The notes beneath the pieces were generated by a model that was given only the letters and a program-made list of their open reading frames with translations, did no database searches and was not told where the DNA came from. From Planctomycetota bacterium (GTDB taxonomy: Bacteria; Planctomycetota; UBA8742; UBA2392): a stretch of 64,000 nt of DNA. The stretch is taken from assembly GCA_020848275.1 (NCBI GenBank), contig JADLAK010000041.1, positions 87,129-151,128 on the forward strand, written 5' to 3'. The translations under genes were made by a program, and so were the position numbers. Below are positions 42,098 through 50,580 of this stretch, one piece after another. The stretch's first letter is position 1; each line of letters starts with the position of its first letter.

Positions 42098-43963
42098 TCA
42101 GTTACTAGCCGGCGTCGAAGATTCCGGCGGAGCGGGCGGCGCGCTGCCTCCGGGTTTGTCATCTCTGGGCAGCGGCTTGAGCTTCAGCCCGCCGTGTTTT
42201 TCAAGACGCTGGCGCGCCGCCGCCATGGTCAGGTTTTCGAAGCGGCTGCGCTCGCGGCGTTCGTTGAACATCGCGATGCTGAAGGCGGTGATGATGACAA
42301 ATGCGCCGCCGAGAATGACGGCCATGAAGATCCAGTCCTGGCTCGAGTCCTTGGTGGAAAAGCGCGCGACTTGCCGCGCGATCAGCAATGGCCGCACGGG
42401 CGTCGCGGTCGACTCGGCCTCGAACACATTGCGGTAATAACGCCCCGAGAACGTCACCGACGCGCGGGCTTCCAGGCCCGTGGGGGGCTCGATCATGTCG
42501 ACCAGGTAGCGGTTGGGACTCTTGATGTCCATCATGTCGGCGACCATGTAAACGCGGAACACGCGGCGCAGGCCGCTTATGTTAGGCGGCAGAATCACGG
42601 GTGCGTAATTGTCGCCGATGATGCCGCGCACGCCGACGCCCTGGCCGCGGTAACGCGGGCCCGTCTCCATGCCGCTGAGGTCAAAGTAGCCGACCTTCGG
42701 CGCGACCTCGAGCTTGTCGTCGGGCCGCATGGCATGGGACAGCAGCACGTAGTACGCGGCCTCATCCACCAGGTAGCGCGGCTCTTCGCGCAGGCTGTCC
42801 TTGACCTGCTGCAGCAACTGGTCGGTCGCCTGCAGGCTCGAGGCCTCGACCTTGCGCACGTCGCGCGTCAACAGCAGCGGGCACCAGGCCTGGCTGGTTA
42901 CCTTTTCCTTGCCGCTGAAGGGTTTGACCTCGCGGCTGTAAGGAAAATCGCGCAGGAACATGCCCGTGAGTTTTACCTGTACGTCCTGCGTCACCAGCTT
43001 GTCGTCATGCGAAACACCGTCGGCGGCGCCAAGAAAGGCTTCGAGATCGTGGGGCAGGTCCGGCGTCTGGAACAGCACCGCCTGCTGCTCGATGGGAAAT
43101 TCGTTCTTGAGTTTGCCCGGCCGCAGGAACACCACCACGCCCTCGTAGTAGTGCTCGACTTTCGTGCCATCGGCCAGTACGGCAGGCGGGTTGCACTTGA
43201 CCTCGTAGAAGTCGTAGAGGCGGCCCTGCACCTCGAACACCCGGCCGCGCGCGGCAGCGATGAAGTCCCTGGTCAGGCCAAAGAAGTACGCGTCCTTTTC
43301 GGCCCTGGCTTCCCATGCGGCGAAGTCGCCGGCGCCCGCCGCCGGCACGCGCTTGAGCAGGTTGAACGCCAGTTGCTCATAGGGCGGCGCCTGGCGGCCC
43401 CTATTGGCCTGGAACTCGGACATCACGCTGCCGCGAAACTCCGGGTGCCAGTCGCGAAGCTCGGTGTAATCGGCCATCTTGCCGAACTCGGCGATGGGAT
43501 CGAGCCAGCGCTCATTCTTGAAGTTCTTGAGCAGTGCGGTTTCCTCGGCGGCGCGGTCCGCCCACTGATCGCTTACCACCGGGCGTTCAACCGGCGGCGG
43601 CAGGTCCGGCTGTTTTTCGCCGCCGTCGAATGGCAGCGGCACGTCTTTGCCGCTGTCCCTTGGCGCGTCGGGTTGTTTGACCGGAACCTTCATGGTGTCA
43701 AACGGCGTGCTCTTAAGGTACTCGCCCCGGGCCTTCTCAAAGGCGGCGTTTTGTTCATCGACCGAAAGCACAGGGATGAAATTGCGCCGGATGTCTTCAA
43801 GCGCCCACTTCCAGGGCTTTGGGCCTTGCGGGCCCGCCATCTGGGTAAACACAATCACCATGCCGCCAAGCCCCAGCACAGCAAACAGCAGCATGCCCAC
43901 GCGCGCAGCTACCGTCGCGCCCTTGTAGGCTTTCGCATCAGGATGTCTGTAGCCGATTTGCAT
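42098..43963 (-). CDS. Two-pass membrane protein of unknown function
   Basis: 621 residues. One transmembrane helix near residues 20-42 (VGMLLFAVLGLGGMVIVFTQMA) and a second near 563-585 (IFMAVILGGAFVIITAFSIAM) bracket a large hydrophilic domain, probably periplasmic. That domain has no recognised family; it carries an acidic/Pro linker (~95-135) and soluble segments such as VFEVQGRLYDFYEVKCNPP and YRGQGVGVRGIIGDNYAPVILPPN, which resemble an oligonucleotide-binding-like beta fold. The C-terminal 35 residues are Pro-rich. It lies upstream of aroB on the same strand. Confidence 0.7.
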   Translation of the reverse strand: MQIGYRHPDAKAYKGATVAARVGMLLFAVLGLGGMVIVFTQMAGPQGPKPWKWALEDIRRNFIPVLSVDEQNAAFEKARGEYLKSTPFDTMKVPVKQPDAPRDSGKDVPLPFDGGEKQPDLPPPVERPVVSDQWADRAAEETALLKNFKNERWLDPIAEFGKMADYTELRDWHPEFRGSVMSEFQANRGRQAPPYEQLAFNLLKRVPAAGAGDFAAWEARAEKDAYFFGLTRDFIAAARGRVFEVQGRLYDFYEVKCNPPAVLADGTKVEHYYEGVVVFLRPGKLKNEFPIEQQAVLFQTPDLPHDLEAFLGAADGVSHDDKLVTQDVQVKLTGMFLRDFPYSREVKPFSGKEKVTSQAWCPLLLTRDVRKVEASSLQATDQLLQQVKDSLREEPRYLVDEAAYYVLLSHAMRPDDKLEVAPKVGYFDLSGMETGPRYRGQGVGVRGIIGDNYAPVILPPNISGLRRVFRVYMVADMMDIKSPNRYLVDMIEPPTGLEARASVTFSGRYYRNVFEAESTATPVRPLLIARQVARFSTKDSSQDWIFMAVILGGAFVIITAFSIAMFNERRERSRFENLTMAAARQRLEKHGGLKLKPLPRDDKPGGSAPPAPPESSTPASN

Positions 43964-43980
43964 GTTCAGTTGCCGGACAG

Positions 43981-44039
43981 TAGTCGGTAGTCAGCAACAA
44001 CCATTCGGATCGGGCCTGGGGACCACTGACTACCGACTA
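43981..44039. repeat. Word-array palindrome, word TAGTCGG
   Basis: TAGTCGGTAGTCAG (43981-43994) and its exact complement (44026-44039) form a 14-bp stem; flanking words extend it to 43977 and 44048. The loop is 31 nt. Confidence 0.75.
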
Positions 44040-44120
44040 CAGGCTACCGAATGCCGACGATAACTGAATCGGCCAACCATTAAACGTGTGCCAGCCGTAA
44101 ATGGTTTGATCGTGCGAGAC

Positions 44121-45155
44121 TTACGCCGGCTTGGTCGAGAAGTGGAAGATGCGTGCGCCCTTGGGATGCTTGAGCGTGATCGCTACCACGATTTCGTCGC
44201 CGTCGCGCAGGGGCACCGGGTCGTGCACCGGCAGGCCGTTGAGGTAGGTGCCGTTGGTCGAGTGCATATCCTCGATCACGAAACCCGCCCCTTGTTTGCG
44301 GATCGCGAAATGTTTCTTGGAAATCGTGGGAATGGCGTACAGCACCGACGCCGGGGCTTCGCGGCCAATCACGATCTCGGTCGTCACTTCGTGTCGGTTG
44401 CCGGTCTCGGAATCCACCAGCCAACCTATCTCTGCCGCGGCGCCGCCCGTTGGCGGCACAACCGTCGCGGCGCCGCCGAGATTGTCCATATTGGCGTCGC
44501 CCTTGCTGCCCGCGCCGCCGGCGTCGAGCATCAATTCGTCGCCGCCGCTGCCCTTGTTGTCCGGCGAAATCACATCGGGCGGGATGCCGCGCATGGTGTA
44601 AGCCGTGTTGCCGCCCGGCATGCCGGGTGCTGCGGTGATGGTCGAACGGTTCTCGCCATTGTCGCCGCCGCTTTCACCCTCGCGGCGCGCGCGGGCGCCC
44701 GCAGCGGCCGGGGCGCGTTCGGTCACGTCGTAATCGGCGCGAGCCGGTTCCTTTTCCTTCTCTTCCTTGTCTTCGTCGACCGCAGCGTCAATTTCGCCGC
44801 TTTCGATGTTGCGCTTGATGATCTCGCGAGTGTATTTGTCGCGCTTTTCGCCCGTCAGCCTGCGCACGACGTCAACTTCGACGACGCGGAACAGGTTGCT
44901 GTGCTGGAAGTAGCGCTCCATCGAGTTGGGGATGCGGATGAGAATCTTCTTGTCCGCGGCCTCGCCGCTGACCAGCTTGAGGGCGATGGAACGGAAGGCG
45001 TCTTCGGTCAGGTTGGTGCTGCGGGTAATATCCATCTCCAGCTCGTCGTAGGGAAGCTCGACGAGCTGCGGAAAAAACTCCACCACCGCGCTGATGAACT
45101 CTTCTTCACTCTCAGCGGTGATGGATAGACGGTTCCAACGTAGCGTTGCTGTCAT
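44121..45155 (-). CDS. FHA domain protein with STAS-like N-terminus
   Basis: 344 residues. The C-terminal ~100 residues are a forkhead-associated domain that binds phosphothreonine: EIVIGREA, TISKKHFAI, MHSTNGTYLNGLPV, DGDEIVV. Residues ~1-100 look STAS-like (ELEMDITRSTNLTEDAFRSIALKLVSG). The middle ~110-235 is low-complexity Gly/Asp/Ala. FHA proteins act in Ser/Thr kinase signalling; no kinase is adjacent. ATG 45155 is used; an alternative TTG at 45194 overlaps the previous gene. The small gene at 45181 is immediately upstream. Confidence 0.8.
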   Translation of the reverse strand: MTATLRWNRLSITAESEEEFISAVVEFFPQLVELPYDELEMDITRSTNLTEDAFRSIALKLVSGEAADKKILIRIPNSMERYFQHSNLFRVVEVDVVRRLTGEKRDKYTREIIKRNIESGEIDAAVDEDKEEKEKEPARADYDVTERAPAAAGARARREGESGGDNGENRSTITAAPGMPGGNTAYTMRGIPPDVISPDNKGSGGDELMLDAGGAGSKGDANMDNLGGAATVVPPTGGAAAEIGWLVDSETGNRHEVTTEIVIGREAPASVLYAIPTISKKHFAIRKQGAGFVIEDMHSTNGTYLNGLPVHDPVPLRDGDEIVVAITLKHPKGARIFHFSTKPA

Positions 45156-45180
45156 GTCGACTGCTGCCCTCGGCCCCAGC

Positions 45181-45453
45181 CTATTCTTCGACAAACTTGA
45201 GGACTTCGTCCTGCAACGCCGTCAGCGTGGCGTCGGGATTGCCGTCGGCCTCGATGATCTTGCGCAATTCCTGGCGCCTGTTGTCCTCGGTTAACAGTGT
45301 ATCAATCAGCAGGCGGTAGAGCGCGGTTGTATTTAGAGGAACCGCGTGCACGAGGTCGTCAAATTCGACATCGCTGAACTTGAACCGCCCCTTGCCCGTG
45401 GCCACCGTAGCCGAGCCGTCGTCGTGTTTCGTGAGTGTGAGTGCCGCCGCCAT
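45181..45453 (-). CDS. Small hypothetical protein upstream of the FHA gene
   Basis: 90 residues (opening MAAALTLTKHDDGSATV; C-terminal LTALQDEVLKFVEE). N-terminal half beta-like, C-terminal half helical; no signal. GGGG precedes the ATG by 5 nt. Its stop is 25 nt before the FHA start, so the two are probably co-expressed. No family was recognised. Confidence 0.6.
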   Translation of the reverse strand: MAAALTLTKHDDGSATVATGKGRFKFSDVEFDDLVHAVPLNTTALYRLLIDTLLTEDNRRQELRKIIEADGNPDATLTALQDEVLKFVEE

Positions 45454-45520
45454 TTTTTCCCCTAGTGGTGCTTCAATATTGATTTGCGAGGTGCATTCTT
45501 CTTTCGATTGCGGGTTTCGT

Positions 45521-45645
45521 CAGGCCGCAACCTTCGCTTCGCACGCGCCCTTTCGGGCTTCCCGCCTTGAAACGCCTTTGGCGTTTCGGCGGTCACGCTC
45601 CCTTCGGTCGCCGCTCGCTTGCGGTGCTACGCGCAAGCGTGGATG
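45521..45645. repeat. Cluster of short GC-rich hairpins
   Basis: GCCC-tttc-GGGC (45547-45558), GAAACGCC-ttt-GGCGTTTC (45569-45587) and CGGTCACGCTCCCTTCGG-type stems follow one another in the 246-nt gap between 45454 and 45699. No coding capacity; a dispersed multi-hairpin repeat seems likely. Confidence 0.55.
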
Positions 45646-45699
45646 CGGGTTTACCCATCATATCCAATGCGCCAGACCCCTGGTGCATGACCTTTGAAT

Positions 45700-47331
45700 T
45701 TAGCGTTTCTGGGTGATGCGGCAGGACAGGCCCGCTTCCTTAAACTTGTCCTTGACGCGGTTGGCTTCACTTTCGCTGACGCCCTTGGCCACAGGCACAA
45801 TCATCTTGCCCGCGAGTTCCATGGCGGCGTCGATATCGATGCCGTTGATCTCGGCGATGATCTCGGCCGCGGTTTGCTTCTTGTCCGCGCCCTTGGGCGG
45901 TGACAGGAAAACCGTAAACGCCCCGTCGGCGCCCGGCGGCTTGGTGTTGGAGGCGGGCTTGGTGGCTGTGGGCACGGGTTTGGCCGGGGCCGCGGGGGCC
46001 TTGGTCGAAACCGGCGGCCTGATCGGGCCCGTGGGGGCCTTGATCGGCGCGGTCGGGGCCTTGGCCAGCTTGTTTGGCGGCTTGGGCGGAAGCTTCGGGG
46101 CCGGGGGCTTGCCCTTGACGACAGGCTTGGCTGGCTCTTCCTCAAGGTCCAGCGGAATATCCACGGCCTCGACGCCGCCGTCTTCCAACGGGATGTCGAC
46201 TGAAGGTGCTTCGCCGCCATCCTCGGACGGTATGTCCACCGCGGGCGCTTCCTCGGCGACTTCCTCGCCAAGGTTGACGTCCTGGTTGAATGCGGGTGCG
46301 GGTTTGCCGGGCGCGCCCTTCTGGATCTTGCGGGTCTCGGCCTTTCGCGTCTCGATGACCGGGTCCTTGTAGTCGCGTGCGCGGCCGGTCCAGGCAGGAA
46401 GTTCGCCGCTGTCCGGCGGTTTGGCCCCGGGAGCCGGGCGGCCGCCGGCGCGGGCCGGTTGGGCGGGTTTGGGCGGGGGAGCGCTGCTCACGGGTTCTTC
46501 CTCCAGTGAAAGTGCGTCAATTTCCGGTTCTTCAGCCTGCAGCGACGGTGCTGAACCCGCACGCGGCGCAGGCGGCATGGTGCGCGCGTCGGCGTCAAAG
46601 GGCGCCTGGGTCTGGTTGAATTCCGCGTCCAGTTCATCAAGCGCTCCGCCACCGTCCAGAAGCTCTTCCTCGGACGTTGCGCTGTCCGCCGCCTCGCGGT
46701 GCGATGCAACACCCGGCACGCCGGTCAGCCGCATGCTCGGGTCGGCCTCGATGTCCGCCGGCGCCTCTTCGGGCGGCGCATCGTCCACCAGGCTGTCGTC
46801 GGTCGGGGCGGAGTCGGATTCCGAGACCACCGCGTCGGTGCCCTCGACCTCCTCGGCCGGGGCGGATTCGCCGTCGAGGTTGAAATCGGAATCGCTGATG
46901 TCGCCGCTGACTTCGTCGCGCACTTCCTCGGCGGATTCTTCCTGCTGATCGGGTTCGCTCGCGCCTCCCATGAGGTCATCCATGGGAATGTCCACGGCCT
47001 CGACGGTTTCGACGGGTTCGTCGATGATCGGCTTGCTGGGCGGCTTGGTTGCGGTCCTGGGCGCGGGTTTGGCCGGAGCGACTTTCGGTGCGGATTTCGC
47101 CTTGGGAGGCGGCGGGGGCTCTTCTTCAAGCTCCACCGATTCGACCACGGCTTCGGGTTTCTTGAGTTTGCCCGTAGGCGCTTTGGGCGCAACGGGCGGC
47201 GCACCGAAGTTCTGGCCGATGGTAATGCCTTCAGCGCTTAGCTTGAGTTCGACCTCGCGCACCGGCCCATTGTGGTCCAGGATGACTCGCAGAGTATCGC
47301 CGACTTTCAGGGTAACGTCACGTGATGCCAT
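45700..47331 (-). CDS. Protein with C-terminal L7/L12-like domain and long acidic/proline linker
   Basis: 543 residues from the start at 47331 (CGGAAG upstream). Residues 1-~45 form a small beta domain (DVTLKVGDTLRVILDHNG, then VELKLSAEGITIG). Residues ~60-465 are a low-complexity linker rich in Pro, Ala, Glu and Asp. The last ~75 residues (FTVFLSPPKG..., AMELAGKMIVPVAKGVSESEA, KEAGLSCRI) resemble the C-terminal domain of ribosomal protein L7/L12 in spacing of hydrophobics and the final GLxCRI strand. It could recruit factors or be unrelated to translation; function unknown. Confidence 0.7.
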   Translation of the reverse strand: MASRDVTLKVGDTLRVILDHNGPVREVELKLSAEGITIGQNFGAPPVAPKAPTGKLKKPEAVVESVELEEEPPPPPKAKSAPKVAPAKPAPRTATKPPSKPIIDEPVETVEAVDIPMDDLMGGASEPDQQEESAEEVRDEVSGDISDSDFNLDGESAPAEEVEGTDAVVSESDSAPTDDSLVDDAPPEEAPADIEADPSMRLTGVPGVASHREAADSATSEEELLDGGGALDELDAEFNQTQAPFDADARTMPPAPRAGSAPSLQAEEPEIDALSLEEEPVSSAPPPKPAQPARAGGRPAPGAKPPDSGELPAWTGRARDYKDPVIETRKAETRKIQKGAPGKPAPAFNQDVNLGEEVAEEAPAVDIPSEDGGEAPSVDIPLEDGGVEAVDIPLDLEEEPAKPVVKGKPPAPKLPPKPPNKLAKAPTAPIKAPTGPIRPPVSTKAPAAPAKPVPTATKPASNTKPPGADGAFTVFLSPPKGADKKQTAAEIIAEINGIDIDAAMELAGKMIVPVAKGVSESEANRVKDKFKEAGLSCRITQKR

Positions 47332-47491
47332 ACCGCTTCCGTGCTTTGGTTGGGCCGACCGCGCCGAATTGGAGTGCATCGCGAATTGTCGGCGGCCAGC
47401 CCAAACTGTCAAGGGCAAAGACAACCTGAGATGCCGAAGTGACAAAGAACCGGGCTTGCCCGTGGCCGCCGTTGTTGCAACCATGCCGCCC

Positions 47492-48172
47492 ATGTCTGAC
47501 GTGCCGACATCCCTGGCGGTCCACGCGAAGGGCCTTTCCAAGACCTATCCCGGCGACGTTAACGCCGTGCGCAACGTCGAACTTTCCGTGCGCGCGGGCG
47601 AAATGGTCGCCATCACGGGCAAGTCCGGCAGCGGCAAATCGACGCTGTTGAATTTAATAGGCAGCCTGGATCGTCCTGATTCCGGCTCCGTGAGCGTGTT
47701 TGGCCGCGACCTGCGCGGCGTGCGCAACGTGCCGAAGTTCCGCCTCGAGGAAATCGGCTTTGTCTTTCAGCTTCACTACCTGCTGCCCCATTTGACCCTG
47801 ATTGACAATGTTGCGCTGCCCCTGTTTGGCAAGGCCGGCGCGCAAGAACGCGCGGCGGAAGCCCTCAAGGACGTCGGCCTGGAGCATCGCGCCCGCCACG
47901 TGCCCGGCAAGGTCAGCGGCGGCGAGCGCCAGCGAGCGGCGATTGCGCGCGCGATTGTCAATCGCCCGCGGCTGCTTCTTGCCGACGAGCCCACGGGCAA
48001 TGTGGACAGCGAAACCGAGCGCCAGTTGCTGGACCTGTTTCAAAAGTTGCAGAAGGAACGCGGCATGACGATTGTGATCGTGACGCACGAACGCAGTGTG
48101 GCGCAGCGCGCGGGCCGCATTGTGCACTTCCAAGACGGCGGCATCGAACGCATTGAAATTTTGAAAACCTAA
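47492..48172 (+). CDS. lolD: ABC transporter ATP-binding protein, LolD/MacB type
   Basis: 226 residues. Walker A GKSGSGKST, Q-loop region FVFQLHYLLPHLTLIDNV, signature VSGGERQRAAIARA, Walker B LLLADEPTGNVD and H-loop VIVTHE are all intact. The QLHYLLPHLT stretch and the ADEPTGNVD spacing point to the LolD/MacB/FtsE group, which drives lipoprotein release or mechanotransmission. No permease (LolC/E) is adjacent. ATG 47492 and 47483 are both possible starts. The symbol is tentative. A cytochrome c lipoprotein follows 14 nt downstream. Confidence 0.85.
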   Translation: MSDVPTSLAVHAKGLSKTYPGDVNAVRNVELSVRAGEMVAITGKSGSGKSTLLNLIGSLDRPDSGSVSVFGRDLRGVRNVPKFRLEEIGFVFQLHYLLPHLTLIDNVALPLFGKAGAQERAAEALKDVGLEHRARHVPGKVSGGERQRAAIARAIVNRPRLLLADEPTGNVDSETERQLLDLFQKLQKERGMTIVIVTHERSVAQRAGRIVHFQDGGIERIEILKT

Positions 48173-48178
48173 AGGCAA

Positions 48179-48254
48179 TCCACAGATGTCGCAGAACACA
48201 GATGACGTGAATTCGGGTCGGCCTTTACCTGTGTCAATCTGCGTCATCTGTGGA
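48179..48254. repeat. Word-array palindrome, word CACAGATG, overlapping cytochrome gene start
   Basis: The left arm 48179-48207 contains CACAGATG twice; the right arm 48229-48254 contains the complement CATCTGTG. It spans the start codon (48186) and the signal-peptide codons of the cytochrome c gene. Confidence 0.75.
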
Positions 48255-48704
48255 CTAGCTTTTGCAGTTTTGGCTCTGCTCTCTGCTTGCGGCGGCGGGA
48301 ATGGCGCGCCCGCGAACAACGTCCCTGTCGGCCCAAAACCCGATTTCGGCGCGGCCATAATCTTCGCCGCCGCGCCGACCGACGATGACGTGGCGGAGCT
48401 TGCCCAGAAAGGTCGCGACGTGATGGGTAAGTACAATTGCATTTCCTGCCACTCGCTGGGCGACAAACGCGAGGCGCTCAACGGCCCGCCGCTGGGCAAA
48501 GTCGGTGCGCGTTATCGCACCCGGCACAAAGATGACTTGCAGGCGGCGTCAATTGCGCTCTTTAACCACGTGCGGGATCCCGAGGCCTATCCCGGCTTCT
48601 TCCATGGCGATCCGGCGTATTCGGGCCAGAAGATGCCCGCCTACCCGCAGATCACCGACCCCGAATTGCGGCTGCTCGTGCACTTCCTGTTGTCGAAAGA
48701 GTAG
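48186..48704 (+). CDS. Monohaem c-type cytochrome lipoprotein
   Basis: 172 residues. Lipobox LLSAC (C35) follows a hydrophobic stretch; CISCH (around residue 85) binds haem and the Met of GQKMPAYP is the likely distal ligand. A soluble periplasmic electron carrier or terminal-oxidase-associated cytochrome is likely. The first ~24 residues, including part of the signal peptide (PVSICVICG), are encoded by a repeat palindrome, so the leader appears to have been made from a mobile repeat. Alternative starts lack positive charges, so ATG 48186 is kept. Confidence 0.85.
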   Translation: MSQNTDDVNSGRPLPVSICVICGLAFAVLALLSACGGGNGAPANNVPVGPKPDFGAAIIFAAAPTDDDVAELAQKGRDVMGKYNCISCHSLGDKREALNGPPLGKVGARYRTRHKDDLQAASIALFNHVRDPEAYPGFFHGDPAYSGQKMPAYPQITDPELRLLVHFLLSKE

Positions 48705-48744
48705 CTGCGCCTTCCGGGCGCAGCACTGCGGCTGGAAGCCGCAG
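48705..48744. repeat. Two tandem hairpins after the cytochrome gene
   Basis: CTGCGCC-ttcc(g)-GGCGCAG (48705-48723) and CTGCGGC-tggaa-GCCGCAG (48726-48744) follow the stop codon directly. They could terminate the cytochrome transcript, though no T-run follows. Confidence 0.55.
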
Positions 48745-48788
48745 CTACCCGTTTGCGCCGCCGCATGCCGCTGCTATCATCTGCCGCG

Positions 48789-48818
48789 ATGCCACGAAGC
48801 CTGCACCATCACGCGTAG
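48789..48818 (+). CDS. Candidate his leader peptide (MPRSLHHHA)
   Basis: A nine-codon frame with three consecutive His codons (CAC CAT CAC, 48804-48812) and a TAG stop, 66 nt before the hisZ start. It has no strong Shine-Dalgarno. The position directly before the first his gene and next to a T7 run is what a transcription attenuator leader would look like. Confidence 0.5.
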   Translation: MPRSLHHHA

Positions 48819-48881
48819 CTGGTTCCAGATAACCTCTGGGGCCGCGTGACTGGTTTGCCGCCTTTCGTGGTTCGTTTTTTT
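48792..48881 (+). promoter_or_regulatory. Candidate his attenuator
   Basis: CCACGAA (48792-48798, inside the leader peptide) is complementary to TTCGTGG (48864-48870), which is followed by TTCG and TTTTTTT (48875-48881). CCAGA-taacc-TCTGG (48825-48839) could form a competing hairpin. A ribosome stalled on the His codons would cover CCACGAA and prevent the T-run hairpin. Confidence 0.4.
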
Positions 48882-48883
48882 GG

Positions 48884-49951
48884 ATGACTATGGCCAACGC
48901 CAAAGACCTTACTTTCCCGCCCGGCGCCGAACTCGTTTTCGGCCCGCAGGCCCAGCGCCGCGGCTATGTGAATGAAGCGATAGCCCGCGTGTTTGCCGGC
49001 TGGGGTTTTTCCGAAATCATCCTGCCCACCTTTGACGCGCGAAACAGCGATGATCCCGACGCCTACACGATGATTGACCGCGAAGGCCGCAACCTGGCCC
49101 TGCGCGCCGACTTCACCGAGATCGCGGCCAAGGCGCTGGCCATCGAGCTGCGCCGCGACGCGCGCACCATTCGCGCGTGCTACGAAGGCCGCGTCTACCG
49201 CTTTCAGCCCTCGGGCCACGGCGCGCGCGTTGAGCAAAGCCAGCGCGGCCTCGAGTGGGTCAACGTCCGCGGCGCAATCTACGACGCGGCCACAATCCTC
49301 ATCGCACGTGAATGCCTCGACGCGCTCGGCCTCGACAAAGCTGTTACGGTTATCTGCCACGCGGCGTTTGTGAATGCCGCGCTGGGCGAAAAAGGCCGCG
49401 CCGATCGCGCGTTGCACGAAGCCATCGACCACAAGAACCCCGCGCGCATCCTCGAGCTCGCCAGGCGCCGCGGCTTTGACGCGAAGTCCGCCGAGCTGCT
49501 CGCACAACTGCCGCGGCTTTGCGGCGGCCCGGAAGTTTTGCAGCAAGCCGGCGCGCTCGCGCAAAACACCGAGGCTCGCACGGCCCTCGATGAACTCGCG
49601 GATATCGTGAAACTTCTGGAAGCGGCGGGCGGTCTAAAACGCGGCGTGCTGATCGACCTCGGCGAAGTGCGCCAGTTCAACTACTACAGCGGCATGATGT
49701 TCCGCATCTACAATCCCGAGGTCGGCGACGACCTTGGCGGCGGCGGGCGCTACGACCGCCTCTTCGACCGCTATGGCATGGATGTTCCCGCCGTAGGGCT
49801 GGGGCTGGACATCGCGCGCGTGACGGAAGCCCTGCCGCGCAAGGACATGAACGGCGAACAAAAGCCCGTGGTCGTCACGCCCCGCGACGGCCTTGCGGCG
49901 GCGCTTAAAGCGCGTGCGTTGGGCAAAACCGTCGTGCTGGAGGGCCAGTGA
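48884..49951 (+). CDS. hisZ: ATP phosphoribosyltransferase regulatory subunit
   Basis: 355 residues with the class-II aminoacyl-tRNA-synthetase-like fold of HisZ: motif-2-like RADFTEIAAKAL, the IRACYEGRVYRFQPSG stretch, then FNYYSGMMFRIYNPEVG and GGGGRYDRLFDRYG. It lacks the anticodon-binding domain of HisS. HisZ is required by the short form of HisG, whose gene follows with a TGATG overlap. First gene of the his operon. No Shine-Dalgarno before ATG 48884; 48890 is the alternative. Preceded by a possible attenuator. Confidence 0.9.
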   Translation: MTMANAKDLTFPPGAELVFGPQAQRRGYVNEAIARVFAGWGFSEIILPTFDARNSDDPDAYTMIDREGRNLALRADFTEIAAKALAIELRRDARTIRACYEGRVYRFQPSGHGARVEQSQRGLEWVNVRGAIYDAATILIARECLDALGLDKAVTVICHAAFVNAALGEKGRADRALHEAIDHKNPARILELARRRGFDAKSAELLAQLPRLCGGPEVLQQAGALAQNTEARTALDELADIVKLLEAAGGLKRGVLIDLGEVRQFNYYSGMMFRIYNPEVGDDLGGGGRYDRLFDRYGMDVPAVGLGLDIARVTEALPRKDMNGEQKPVVVTPRDGLAAALKARALGKTVVLEGQ

Positions 49952-50580
49952 TGCTGCGCATGGTCCTTCCAACCGGCCGCATAATAAAGGAAGCGGAAAT
50001 TTTCCTGACTCGCGCGGGCTACGCGCCCGCTGAAAATCTCGCGGCCACGCGTAAGTTGCTGGTGCCCAGCAAATGCGGCCGTCTCGAATACCTGCTGGTC
50101 AAGCCCGTGGACGCGCCGCTGTACGTTGAGCAAGGCGTGGCCGAGTGCGGCATTTCGGGCAAAGATGTGCTGATGGAACTCGCGCCGGATTTGCTTGAGC
50201 CGCTCGATCTGGGTTTTGCGAAGTGCCGCATGGCTGTTGCGGGCCGGCCTGCGATTGTCCGCTCGCTCGACAACACGCTTTCGCCCGTGCGCGTCGCCAG
50301 CAAGTTCCCGCGCGTCGCGCGCCTGCACTTCGAAAAGCGCGGCATCCCCAGCGTGGTGTTCAAACTTTCGGGCAGCGTTGAAATCGGCGCGGTGCTCGGT
50401 CTTGCGCACTACATCGTCGACATTGTCGAAACCGGCACGACGCTGCGCGAAAACGGCCTGGTCGTGCACGAGGAAATCGCGGCCTGCAGCGCGCGTCTTG
50501 TCGTCAACCGCGCGGCCTTCTACACACAGAACGAAGTGGTGAATAACCTTATGGCGGATTTGAGAAAGGCGCTGCCATGA
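49951..50580 (+). CDS. hisG: ATP phosphoribosyltransferase, short form
   Basis: 209 residues, the short form lacking the C-terminal regulatory domain and therefore dependent on HisZ. HisG catalyses the committed step, joining ATP and PRPP. VLPTGRIIKEAEIFL opens the protein; GVAECGISGKDVLME and DIVETGTTLRENGL are family blocks. The start overlaps the hisZ stop; the stop overlaps hisD by ATGA. Confidence 0.95.
   Translation: MLRMVLPTGRIIKEAEIFLTRAGYAPAENLAATRKLLVPSKCGRLEYLLVKPVDAPLYVEQGVAECGISGKDVLMELAPDLLEPLDLGFAKCRMAVAGRPAIVRSLDNTLSPVRVASKFPRVARLHFEKRGIPSVVFKLSGSVEIGAVLGLAHYIVDIVETGTTLRENGLVVHEEIAACSARLVVNRAAFYTQNEVVNNLMADLRKALP

Noticed and set aside
46970..47491. Longer N-terminus for the LolD-like ATPase
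   Set aside because: The upstream frame is antisense to the L7/L12-like gene; the ABC domain begins at MSDVPTSLAVH.
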